From Fibrobacter sp. (GTDB taxonomy: Bacteria; Fibrobacterota; Fibrobacteria; Fibrobacterales; Fibrobacteraceae), in the NCBI GenBank assembly GCA_012515825.1, contig JAAYXQ010000147.1:1-10983 (forward strand): a stretch of DNA of 10,983 nucleotides, given 5' to 3'. Of this stretch, positions 5,660-10,983 are shown in pieces (position 1 is the stretch's first letter; every line of letters begins with the position of its first letter). Under the pieces are notes generated by a model that was not told the DNA's origin, made no database searches, and saw only the letters and a program-made list of their open reading frames with translations. A program made the translations under genes and the position numbers.

Positions 5660-6553
5660 AGTTCCATTATATTGCCCTTTTTTAGGGCGGAACCAAAATC
5701 CAGGAGTCACAGTAAAAGAGCGAAGTTTATTTTCTGATTGGAAATTTATTCCTGCCATGATTTTACCATAACTCAATGATTCTTTTAAAATAGTTCCATC
5801 ATCATTTCTTAAAAAACCAGTTTGATAGCCATTCAAATAATAGACAAAGTTCCATTTATCGCTTAAATGAATATGGTGGAAAAAGATTAATTCAAAAATG
5901 TAGTCTCGACTAAAAACAGGAAGATTTCGTTCATAATCATAACTTTTATTATCATGTTTCGTCTGAATATCGGTCAGTGTAAAATGCCCACCTAAACCCA
6001 TAATCGATCCACTTCTAAATGCAAAATCAAAATCGACCCAAACGTTAAAATTCTGTGAAAAATCAACTCTTGAAAATTCTTGACTCCATACATGATCTAA
6101 GACATAATCTGCATTCCAAGAGTCCGAAATTGAACCACCGCCAGTAGAATCAGCTAATACCATCTCTATGTTAGAATTGTAGTATATCGTACTTTGATAT
6201 AAAAAACGGACTTCCACTTGAGGATTGGTCTTAAAAGGACGAAGGCCCATTCCAACCATAAACCCGCCATAAAAAGGAGAAGTTTGTATTGATGCTTGAA
6301 GTCTTAAAAAAGCTTCTCTAAAACCAATTTCTTCACCATAAGGAAGACGTTCTCCAAGAGGCTCTATCCAATTATAGTCCAAGGAACCAGTGAATTGAGG
6401 TAACCACTGACCAAAAGAAATGGGAGTGTTACCCGCAAATGTCCAGGAAATGTTAGGACCATAGTCAAGGCCTAAAATGCCGTGCTGATCATAAGTAAAC
6501 GACCAAAGAGAAGGGCATATCAAGAAAGTTAGAAGTAAAGTTTTCTTTAACAT
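5588..6553 (-). CDS. Predicted outer-membrane beta-barrel protein
   Basis: A 321-residue protein with a signal peptide (MLKKTLLLTFLICPSLWS, residues 1-18). The rest is alternating hydrophobic/polar strands rich in Gly, Tyr, Phe and Trp, with turns rich in Asn, Asp and Ser. Examples are FYGGFMVGMGLRPF, VWVDFDFAFRSGSIMGLGGHF and KWNFVYYLNGYQTGFL, the usual texture of an outer-membrane barrel. It ends with an aromatic-rich strand, but followed by a basic tail (RSRK) rather than a terminal Phe. I recognise no named family. No Shine-Dalgarno is visible before ATG 6553. A possible -10 (TATAAT on the minus strand, 6588-6583) lies upstream. It overlaps the plus-strand gene ending at 5659 by 72 bp and is divergent from the lipoprotein at 6657. 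Confidence 0.7.
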   Translation of the reverse strand: MLKKTLLLTFLICPSLWSFTYDQHGILGLDYGPNISWTFAGNTPISFGQWLPQFTGSLDYNWIEPLGERLPYGEEIGFREAFLRLQASIQTSPFYGGFMVGMGLRPFKTNPQVEVRFLYQSTIYYNSNIEMVLADSTGGGSISDSWNADYVLDHVWSQEFSRVDFSQNFNVWVDFDFAFRSGSIMGLGGHFTLTDIQTKHDNKSYDYERNLPVFSRDYIFELIFFHHIHLSDKWNFVYYLNGYQTGFLRNDDGTILKESLSYGKIMAGINFQSENKLRSFTVTPGFWFRPKKGQYNGTLLQQFLIHLQYQGHFSFPFRSRK

Positions 6554-6582
6554 TTTATTTTTATTGTTATATTTGCGAATAA

Positions 6583-6588
6583 ATTATA
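6583..6588 (-). promoter_or_regulatory. Possible -10 element for the barrel-protein gene
   Basis: On the minus strand, 6588-6583 reads TATAAT, the exact -10 consensus, 29 bases before the ATG at 6553. The matching -35 position (about 6611-6606, TAATGA) is poor. The 103-bp region 6554-6656 must also drive the divergent lipoprotein gene. Confidence 0.4.
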
Positions 6589-6656
6589 AAATTATCATAC
6601 TACTTTCATTATAAATTCTTATTTTCCCTATATCTTTACGCCTTTAAGGAGAGATT

Positions 6657-7091
6657 ATGAAGATGACTAAATGGATTCTACTGGGGCTTTGTAGCTTAGT
6701 GTTTTTCGGTTGCGCAAACAGATATTCGTCGCCGATCTTAATTGAGCGCGGAGAAGGCAGAAAAGAATATGAACGCGAGTACTTTGCCATTAAGGAAAGC
6801 ATGGGGATTGATAAACGTCTAAAAGATGTTTTTAAGCAAGGATATATTGAAGAAGGAATGACTAACGACATGGTCAATTTACTATGGGGTCCTCCCGATA
6901 GAGAAACAAATGATGGGCGCATTTGGGAGTATTATACTCGTGAAGGCAAGCTAATCACTCGTTTACTTTGGAAAAATCCAGAACAAGCTCGTCTAAAAGG
7001 ATACGAAAATGAGCTCGTTTTAGAGTCCATTGAAGGAGACCGCTATGGTGGCTCCCCTGCACCAACCTCAAAATCCTATTCTAACTACTAA
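6657..7091 (+). CDS. BamE/SmpA-like outer-membrane lipoprotein
   Basis: A 144-residue protein with a lipoprotein signal: a basic start, hydrophobic core WILLGLCSLVFF (6-17) and Gly18-Cys19 as the lipidation site. The -3 residue is Phe, slightly off the usual lipobox. The segment YIEEGMTNDMVNLLWGPP (63-80) followed by IWEYY (89-93) matches the BamE/SmpA/OmlA pattern: a G-M-(T/S)-x-x-x-V helix, then G-x-P, then a W-x-Y strand. Proteins of this fold include BamE of the beta-barrel assembly machine, but the family is broad and the same pattern occurs in unrelated small lipoproteins. A strong ribosome binding site (AAGGAG, 6646-6651) lies 5 bases before ATG 6657; a second in-frame ATG is at 6663. 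It sits beside a predicted outer-membrane barrel and an exported LolB-like protein, which agrees with an envelope role. Confidence 0.7.
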   Translation: MKMTKWILLGLCSLVFFGCANRYSSPILIERGEGRKEYEREYFAIKESMGIDKRLKDVFKQGYIEEGMTNDMVNLLWGPPDRETNDGRIWEYYTREGKLITRLLWKNPEQARLKGYENELVLESIEGDRYGGSPAPTSKSYSNY

Positions 7092-7105
7092 TTTTGCGTT
7101 TTTTT

Positions 7106-7125
7106 AGAAGTTCTTTTTAACTTCT
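7106..7125. repeat. Stem-loop after the lipoprotein gene
   Basis: AGAAGTT (7106-7112) and AACTTCT (7119-7125) are perfect complements around a T-rich 6-base loop. No T-tract follows on either strand, so it is not a classic terminator. It may protect the mRNA 3' end, with true termination at 7148-7179. Confidence 0.45.
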
Positions 7126-7147
7126 TATCAAAACAATTAAATTCTTT

Positions 7148-7179
7148 AAAACACCGTCTAGCATAGGCGGTGTTTTTTT
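7148..7179 (+). terminator. Intrinsic terminator after the lipoprotein gene
   Basis: ACACCG (7151-7156) pairs with CGGTGT (7168-7173), extended by A-T pairs at the base, followed by a run of seven T (7173-7179). It ends the 6657-7091 transcript. Only 51 bases separate it from the tpiA start codon, so it could instead sit in the tpiA leader if tpiA is transcribed from further upstream. Confidence 0.8.
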
Positions 7180-7181
7180 CT

Positions 7182-7224
7182 AACTTTGCACTCGTAAAGT
7201 TGAACCTTAAACCTCCTGAAGGAG
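7182..7224 (+). promoter_or_regulatory. tpiA leader with two hairpins; the second masks the ribosome binding site
   Basis: AACTTT (7182-7187) and AAAGTT (7196-7201) form one possible stem with an 8-base loop. CTCC (7213-7216), loop TGAA and GGAG (7221-7224) form a second. The GGAG arm is the core of the tpiA ribosome binding site, so the hairpin pairs the site directly with an anti-Shine-Dalgarno-like sequence just ahead of it. The second stem has only four pairs, so it would modulate initiation rather than abolish it. No clear promoter is seen between the terminator and tpiA. Confidence 0.45.
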
Positions 7225-7230
7225 TTCTCA

Positions 7231-7992
7231 ATGCGTCAGTATATTATCGCCGGCAATTGGAAAATGAATAAAACAGTTTCTGAAAGTGTTACTTTAGCAA
7301 AGCAAATCGTTGAAGCTGTAAAAGATGTGAAAAATACAGAAGTTGTTATAGCCCCTACTTATCTTGCTGCCGCAAAAGTAGCTGATGTGGTTAAAGGAAC
7401 GAACGTAAAATTAGCTGTTCAAGATATCCATTGGAAAGACCAAGGAGCCTTTACTGGTAAAGTTTCCATTGACATGGTTAAAGAAATTGGTGCTGAATAT
7501 GTGATTATTGGTCACTCTGAACAACGTCAGTATTTTCATGAAACAGAAGAAACTGTGAACTTAAAAGTAAAGAAGACCTTAAGTGCTGGTCTAAAACCAA
7601 TCATCTGCATTGGTGAAACATTAGAAGAAAGAAACGGTGGCATATTAGAAAACGTCTTAACAACTCAAATCAAAGGTGCTTATCAAGACCTTTCTGCTGA
7701 TGACGCTCTTAAGACAGTCATTGCATACGAACCTGTATGGGCTATTGGTACAGGCGTTGTCGCTACCGATGAACAAGCTCAAGATACTCAAGCTTTTGTA
7801 CGTTCTGTAATGAAAAACATTTATGGCGAGTCTGTTTCTGAAGCCGTTCGTATTCAATACGGTGGATCCATGAAACCAGACAATGCAAAAGGTCTTCTCG
7901 GTCAGAAGGACATTGATGGGGGTCTCATTGGTGGTGCCGCCTTGAAATCAGACTCTTTCTTTGCTATCATTGCCGCTGCTGAAGCTCAATAA
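7231..7992 (+). CDS. tpiA: Triosephosphate isomerase
   Basis: A 253-residue TIM-barrel enzyme of full length. It interconverts dihydroxyacetone phosphate and glyceraldehyde 3-phosphate in glycolysis and gluconeogenesis, in the cytoplasm. Catalytic residues are all present: N9 and K11 in AGNWKMN, H95 in IIGHSEQR, and E167 in AYEPVWAIGTG (165-175), which begins flexible loop 6. The phosphate-binding ends YGGSMKPDN and GGLIGGAAL are also intact. Loop 6 continues GVVAT where GKxAT or GxxAS is more usual. The start is fixed by AAGGAG (7219-7224), 6 bases ahead of the ATG, although this site can fold into a hairpin. secG follows 24 bp downstream, a frequent tpiA-secG arrangement, so the two are probably co-transcribed. 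Confidence 0.97.
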   Translation: MRQYIIAGNWKMNKTVSESVTLAKQIVEAVKDVKNTEVVIAPTYLAAAKVADVVKGTNVKLAVQDIHWKDQGAFTGKVSIDMVKEIGAEYVIIGHSEQRQYFHETEETVNLKVKKTLSAGLKPIICIGETLEERNGGILENVLTTQIKGAYQDLSADDALKTVIAYEPVWAIGTGVVATDEQAQDTQAFVRSVMKNIYGESVSEAVRIQYGGSMKPDNAKGLLGQKDIDGGLIGGAALKSDSFFAIIAAAEAQ

Positions 7993-8016
7993 TTCATCGT
8001 TTTCAAGGAATTAAAA

Positions 8017-8424
8017 ATGTCGACACTTTTTTGGATCGGAATTGTATTGCATGTATTTCTTTGCTTATTCCTAATGTTACTCGTTCTTATTCAAAACGAT
8101 AAATTAGGTGGATTAGCAGGTCTCGGAGGCATGACTTCTCAATCTGCTTTTTCAACAGCTGGAGCTGCTACATTTATTCAAAAGTTAACACGCGCTGTAG
8201 CGATTGTTTTCTTTGTTGTTGTTCTCGCTCTTGGTTTAGTAGCAACAAGACAAAATGCAGGACCAGTTGTTTCCGATCTGAAAAAAGCGACAGAATCTTC
8301 TAGTGTAAATGAAACTGTTGTTCCTCAATTGCCATCAGCAATTCCAGCAGCAGTACCTGCATTACCAGCTGAAGGTCCTGTGGAAAATTCTACAGAAGCC
8401 CCCTTGGAAACTAATGCGCCCTAA
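8017..8424 (+). CDS. secG: Preprotein translocase subunit SecG
   Basis: A 135-residue inner-membrane protein, part of SecYEG, which carries unfolded proteins across the cytoplasmic membrane. Two membrane segments are visible (about 4-26 and 57-77). The conserved cytoplasmic loop between them reads VLIQNDKLGGLAGLGG (23-38), then a Ser/Ala-rich stretch and ATFIQKLTR (51-59). After TM2 there is a long low-complexity tail rich in Ala, Pro, Glu and Val (about 80-135), longer than in the E. coli protein; similar tails occur in other diderm phyla. AAGGAA (8005-8010) lies 6 bases before the ATG. It is positioned directly after tpiA and 35 bp before a tRNA gene on the same strand. Confidence 0.93.
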   Translation: MSTLFWIGIVLHVFLCLFLMLLVLIQNDKLGGLAGLGGMTSQSAFSTAGAATFIQKLTRAVAIVFFVVVLALGLVATRQNAGPVVSDLKKATESSSVNETVVPQLPSAIPAAVPALPAEGPVENSTEAPLETNAP

Positions 8425-8459
8425 TCTATATTTGCACGCGTAGAAAAAGTTTACCCCAC

Positions 8460-8542
8460 GCGGTCGTGGTGGAATGGTAGACACGCTAGCTTGAGGTGCT
8501 AGTGGGAGCAATCCTGTGACAGTTCAAGTCTGTCCGACCGCA
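8460..8542 (+). tRNA. tRNA-Leu, anticodon GAG
   Basis: A class II tRNA folds cleanly. The acceptor stem is GCGGTCG (8460-8466) with CGACCGC (8535-8541) and discriminator A8542. The anticodon stem is CTAGC/GCTAG around the loop TTGAGGT, giving anticodon GAG (reads CUC and CUU). A long variable arm (GGGAG-CAA-TCCT type, about 8504-8515) marks Leu. The T-stem is GACAG/CTGTC around TTCAAGT (8518-8534). CCA is not encoded and must be added enzymatically. It lies 35 bp after secG, probably on the same transcript or from a promoter in the secG tail. Confidence 0.95.
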
Positions 8543-8545
8543 CTG

Positions 8546-8577
8546 AAAAACTTCGATGAAAGTCGAAGTTTTTTTTA
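8546..8577 (+). terminator. Intrinsic terminator after tRNA-Leu
   Basis: The stem AAAAACTTCGA (8546-8556) pairs with TCGAAGTTTTT (8563-8573) around a 6-base loop, and the T run continues to 8576. It lies four bases after the tRNA discriminator base and is likely to end the tpiA-secG-tRNA transcript. The A-run before the stem means it could act in both directions. Confidence 0.88.
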
Positions 8578-9103
8578 TTTTAAACTGTTTATATTTCATT
8601 ATTTTTTCTTTTATTTTTTGCTTTTTATCTTTATCCTTTGCACCAGTTTATTTAGGATTATTTGATTATAAGCCATTGCATACAAAGTATTTTATATAAA
8701 TAACGATACCCCATTTTTTATCCATATTGTATAAGCTCTTTTAGAAATGAACGTCCCAATTATTTCTTTCTTTATTTAGGTTCTATTAAGGTAATAAAAC
8801 ATTTTTTGATCCTATTTATTTCGCTGTAAATTGCAAAACACCAACAACGAGCATAAAAGTTTTTCTCACCTTCCTTCCCTTTTCAAGTAAACATCTCCCT
8901 CCTCATGATTTTAATGTTGTCAAATCGACGGCAGAATGAACCAGATTATTTGTTACTATAAATTAAATTATCATATTTATTGAATATCATAAAAGACATA
9001 ATAATATTTAAATTCAATAATTCAGCCACCAATTAAAGCACTTTTGTAAACTTTTTGCTACATTTGTATGTAACATATAAAAAAAGAAGAAAAAAGGAAG
9101 TCT
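8578..9103. other. AT-rich intergenic region upstream of ppdK
   Basis: No coding region, RNA family or mobile-element remnant can be recognised in these 526 bases. It contains a long inverted repeat (8977-9020), a small TACAT-TTGT-ATGTA repeat (9059-9072) and a 10-bp direct repeat TTTATTTAGG (8647-8656, 8771-8780). Just before ppdK there is a purine-only leader (9079-9100) carrying the ribosome binding site. The half below about 8900 shows no structure I can support. The length suggests a regulated ppdK promoter with a long leader, but no -35/-10 pair stands out. Confidence 0.5.
8977..9020. repeat. Inverted repeat TTATTGAAT ... ATTCAATAA
   Basis: Two perfect 9-base arms (8977-8985 and 9012-9020) are separated by 26 AT-rich bases, about 84 bp upstream of ppdK. 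The spacing suits either a pair of half-sites bound by a regulator or a weak RNA stem-loop in the ppdK leader. All-AT composition makes chance a real possibility. Confidence 0.4.
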
Positions 9104-10983
9104 ATGAACATGGACAAAAAGTACGTTTATTTATTTTCTGAAGGAAAAGGTTCCATGCGCGAACTCCTCGGAGGAAAGGGCGCGAATCTTGCAGAAATGA
9201 CCAATCTTGGAATGCCTGTACCACAGGGTTTTACAATTTCAACTGAAGCCTGTACAAAGTATTACGATGATGGTGAAAAAATAAGCGAAGACTTAGAAAA
9301 ATCAATTATGGAATACATCGAAAAGATGGAAGCCATTACTGGGAAAAAATTTGGTGATCTCGAAAATCCGCTTTTAGTATCTGTGCGTTCTGGCGCACGC
9401 GCTTCTATGCCTGGGATGATGGATACGATATTGAATCTTGGTTTAAATGATTCTGTCGTTGTGGCTTTTGCAGAAAAAACTGGAAATCCACGTTTTGCTT
9501 ACGATTCGTATCGCCGTTTTATTCAAATGTATTCCGACGTTGTTATGGAAGTCGGCAAAAAATATTTCGAAGAACTGATCGATCAATTGAAAGAGAAGAA
9601 AGGCGTTAAGTTAGACACTGAACTCACTGCAGATGATCTGAAACTTTTAGCTGATCAATTTAAGGCAGAATACAAGAAAAAAATTGGAAGCGATTTTCCT
9701 TCTGACCCAAAAGAACAATTGATGGGTGCTATTAAAGCTGTGTTCCGTTCTTGGAATAACCCACGCGCTATCTATTATCGTCGCATGAACGATATTCCTG
9801 GTTCTTGGGGAACCGCGGTAAACGTGCAAGCGATGGTATTTGGTAATATGGGTGATACTTCTGGTACAGGCGTTGCCTTTACTCGTAACCCTTCTACTGG
9901 CGAACGCAAATTATATGGCGAATTTTTGATGAACGCTCAAGGGGAAGATGTGGTGGCTGGGGTACGCACTCCACAGAGTATCGATCATCTTAAAGAAATT
10001 ATGCCTGAATGCTACGATCAATTTGTGGAAATTTCAAACAAATTAGAGAAACATTACCGCGACATGCAAGATATGGAGTTTACTATTGAAAATAAAAAAC
10101 TCTATATGCTACAAACACGTAACGGTAAACGCACCGCAGCTGCAGCTCTTAAAATTGCTTGCGATTTAGTAGATGAAGGGATGATTAATGAGAAAGAAGC
10201 TGTTTGCATGATCGATCCAAAACAGCTCGACGCTCTTTTACACCCACAGTTTGATGTAATTGCACTTAAGAAGGCAAAACCAATTGCTATGGCTCTTGCA
10301 GCGTCTCCTGGAGCTGCTTGTGGAAAGATTGTTTTTACCGCTGAAGATGCCACTGAATGGGCCACCAAAAGAAATGAGAAAGTCATTCTTGTTCGTTTGG
10401 AAACATCTCCTGAAGACATTGAAGGAATGCATTATTCAGAAGGTATTTTAACTGTTCGTGGTGGCATGACATCGCACGCTGCTGTCGTTGCTCGCGGCAT
10501 GGGCACTTGCTGTATCTCGGGTTGTGGCGAAATTAAAATGGATTTAGAAAACAAGTGTTTTACACTTGGAGGCCGCACCTTCAAAGAAGGCGAATATATT
10601 TCCCTTGACGGTTCTTCTGGTAAAATTTACGGAGAAGCAATCCCTACAGTGGAAGCCTCTATTAGTGCTGAACTTGGTCGTTTGATGGGCTGGGCAGATC
10701 AATACCGCGTACTTAAAGTCCGTACCAATGCTGATACCCCAAAAGATGCCAAACAAGCGGTCTTGTTTGGTGCAGAAGGTATTGGGCTTTGCCGCACAGA
10801 ACACATGTTCTTTGAAGGCGACCGTATTAAAGCGATTCGCGAAATGATCTGCTCTGACACTGTGGAAGGGCGTACAAAGGCTCTTGCAAAATTAGAACCA
10901 ATGCAGCAAGGCGATTTTGAGGAGTTATACGAAGCCCTCGGCGGAAATCCTGTGACGATTCGTTTCTTAGATCCTCCTCTTCA
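9104..10983 (+). CDS. ppdK: Pyruvate, phosphate dikinase (3' end beyond window)
   Basis: The first 626 codons of an enzyme that is usually about 870-900 residues. It reversibly converts pyruvate, ATP and phosphate to PEP, AMP and pyrophosphate, acting in glycolysis or gluconeogenesis in many anaerobes. Nucleotide-binding domain: K25 in GGKGANLAEM, R95 in VRSGARASMPGMMDT, and Q337/R339 in LQTRNGKRT. Central phosphohistidine domain: GGMTSHAAVVARGMG with the phosphorylated His458. The PEP/pyruvate barrel has begun: R564 in GLCRTEHMFF and R620 in IRFLDPPL. All expected residues up to the edge are intact. A ribosome binding site (AAGGAAG, 9094-9100) precedes ATG 9104; a second in-frame ATG at 9110 is also possible. 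The codons look more GC-rich (CGC, GCG) than in the neighbouring envelope genes, as expected for a highly expressed gene. No stop occurs inside the window. Confidence 0.96.
   Translation, partial: MNMDKKYVYLFSEGKGSMRELLGGKGANLAEMTNLGMPVPQGFTISTEACTKYYDDGEKISEDLEKSIMEYIEKMEAITGKKFGDLENPLLVSVRSGARASMPGMMDTILNLGLNDSVVVAFAEKTGNPRFAYDSYRRFIQMYSDVVMEVGKKYFEELIDQLKEKKGVKLDTELTADDLKLLADQFKAEYKKKIGSDFPSDPKEQLMGAIKAVFRSWNNPRAIYYRRMNDIPGSWGTAVNVQAMVFGNMGDTSGTGVAFTRNPSTGERKLYGEFLMNAQGEDVVAGVRTPQSIDHLKEIMPECYDQFVEISNKLEKHYRDMQDMEFTIENKKLYMLQTRNGKRTAAAALKIACDLVDEGMINEKEAVCMIDPKQLDALLHPQFDVIALKKAKPIAMALAASPGAACGKIVFTAEDATEWATKRNEKVILVRLETSPEDIEGMHYSEGILTVRGGMTSHAAVVARGMGTCCISGCGEIKMDLENKCFTLGGRTFKEGEYISLDGSSGKIYGEAIPTVEASISAELGRLMGWADQYRVLKVRTNADTPKDAKQAVLFGAEGIGLCRTEHMFFEGDRIKAIREMICSDTVEGRTKALAKLEPMQQGDFEELYEALGGNPVTIRFLDPPL

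Noticed and set aside
6644..6922. Minus-strand open frame opposite the lipoprotein gene
   Set aside because: It is a shadow of the lipoprotein gene and has no ribosome binding site or domain features.
8578..9103. Mobile element, CRISPR array or riboswitch upstream of ppdK
   Set aside because: No regularly spaced repeats, transposase fragments, target duplications or conserved riboswitch core could be found; only AT-rich inverted repeats are present.
9647..10804. Several minus-strand and out-of-frame open frames inside ppdK
   Set aside because: All lie within an intact, motif-complete ppdK reading frame and are shadows of it.

Overview
The window looks like chromosome from a low-GC, diderm (Gram-negative type) bacterium. 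RecA, CinA, SecG, triosephosphate isomerase, pyruvate phosphate dikinase, SRP RNA and a tRNA-Leu make up a housekeeping background. Several signal-peptide proteins, a predicted lipoprotein and a predicted outer-membrane barrel indicate two membranes. My best guess for the lineage is Fibrobacterota or a close relative. This rests partly on a site in front of recA (3617-3630) that fits the LexA box I recall for Fibrobacter succinogenes (TGC-N-C-N4-GTGCA), and partly on the general look of the proteins. The lineage is inferred, not demonstrated.

Layout. 1-69 (minus) is the start of an exported protein cut by the window edge. 70-463 is AT-rich, gene-free DNA with inverted repeats and A/T tracts. 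464-565 is the small SRP RNA (ffs), which is absent from a protein-only view. 627-1241 is a CobC-like histidine phosphatase, facing a minus-strand membrane protein (1255-2226) tail to tail. From a divergent promoter region at 2227-2368, cinA (2369-3634) runs into recA (3693-4784). recA appears to have its own promoter, with a LexA-like box lying across the end of cinA. 4904-5659 (plus) and 5588-6553 (minus) are exported envelope proteins whose 3' ends overlap by 72 bp. 6657-7091 is a BamE/SmpA-like lipoprotein followed by a clear terminator. tpiA (7231-7992), secG (8017-8424) and tRNA-Leu(GAG) (8460-8542) follow closely on one strand and end at a strong terminator. 8578-9103 is a second gene-free AT-rich stretch. 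ppdK (from 9104) runs off the right edge.

How the genes relate. tpiA and ppdK belong to central glycolysis/PEP metabolism. ffs and secG both serve protein export, and four or five of the other genes encode exported or envelope proteins. cinA-recA is a known conserved pairing. I found no mobile element, CRISPR array, toxin-antitoxin pair or defence system. The points of most interest are regulatory: the LexA-like recA promoter, a long palindrome on the cinA promoter, a hairpin that masks the tpiA ribosome binding site, and a small set of uncharacterised envelope genes.
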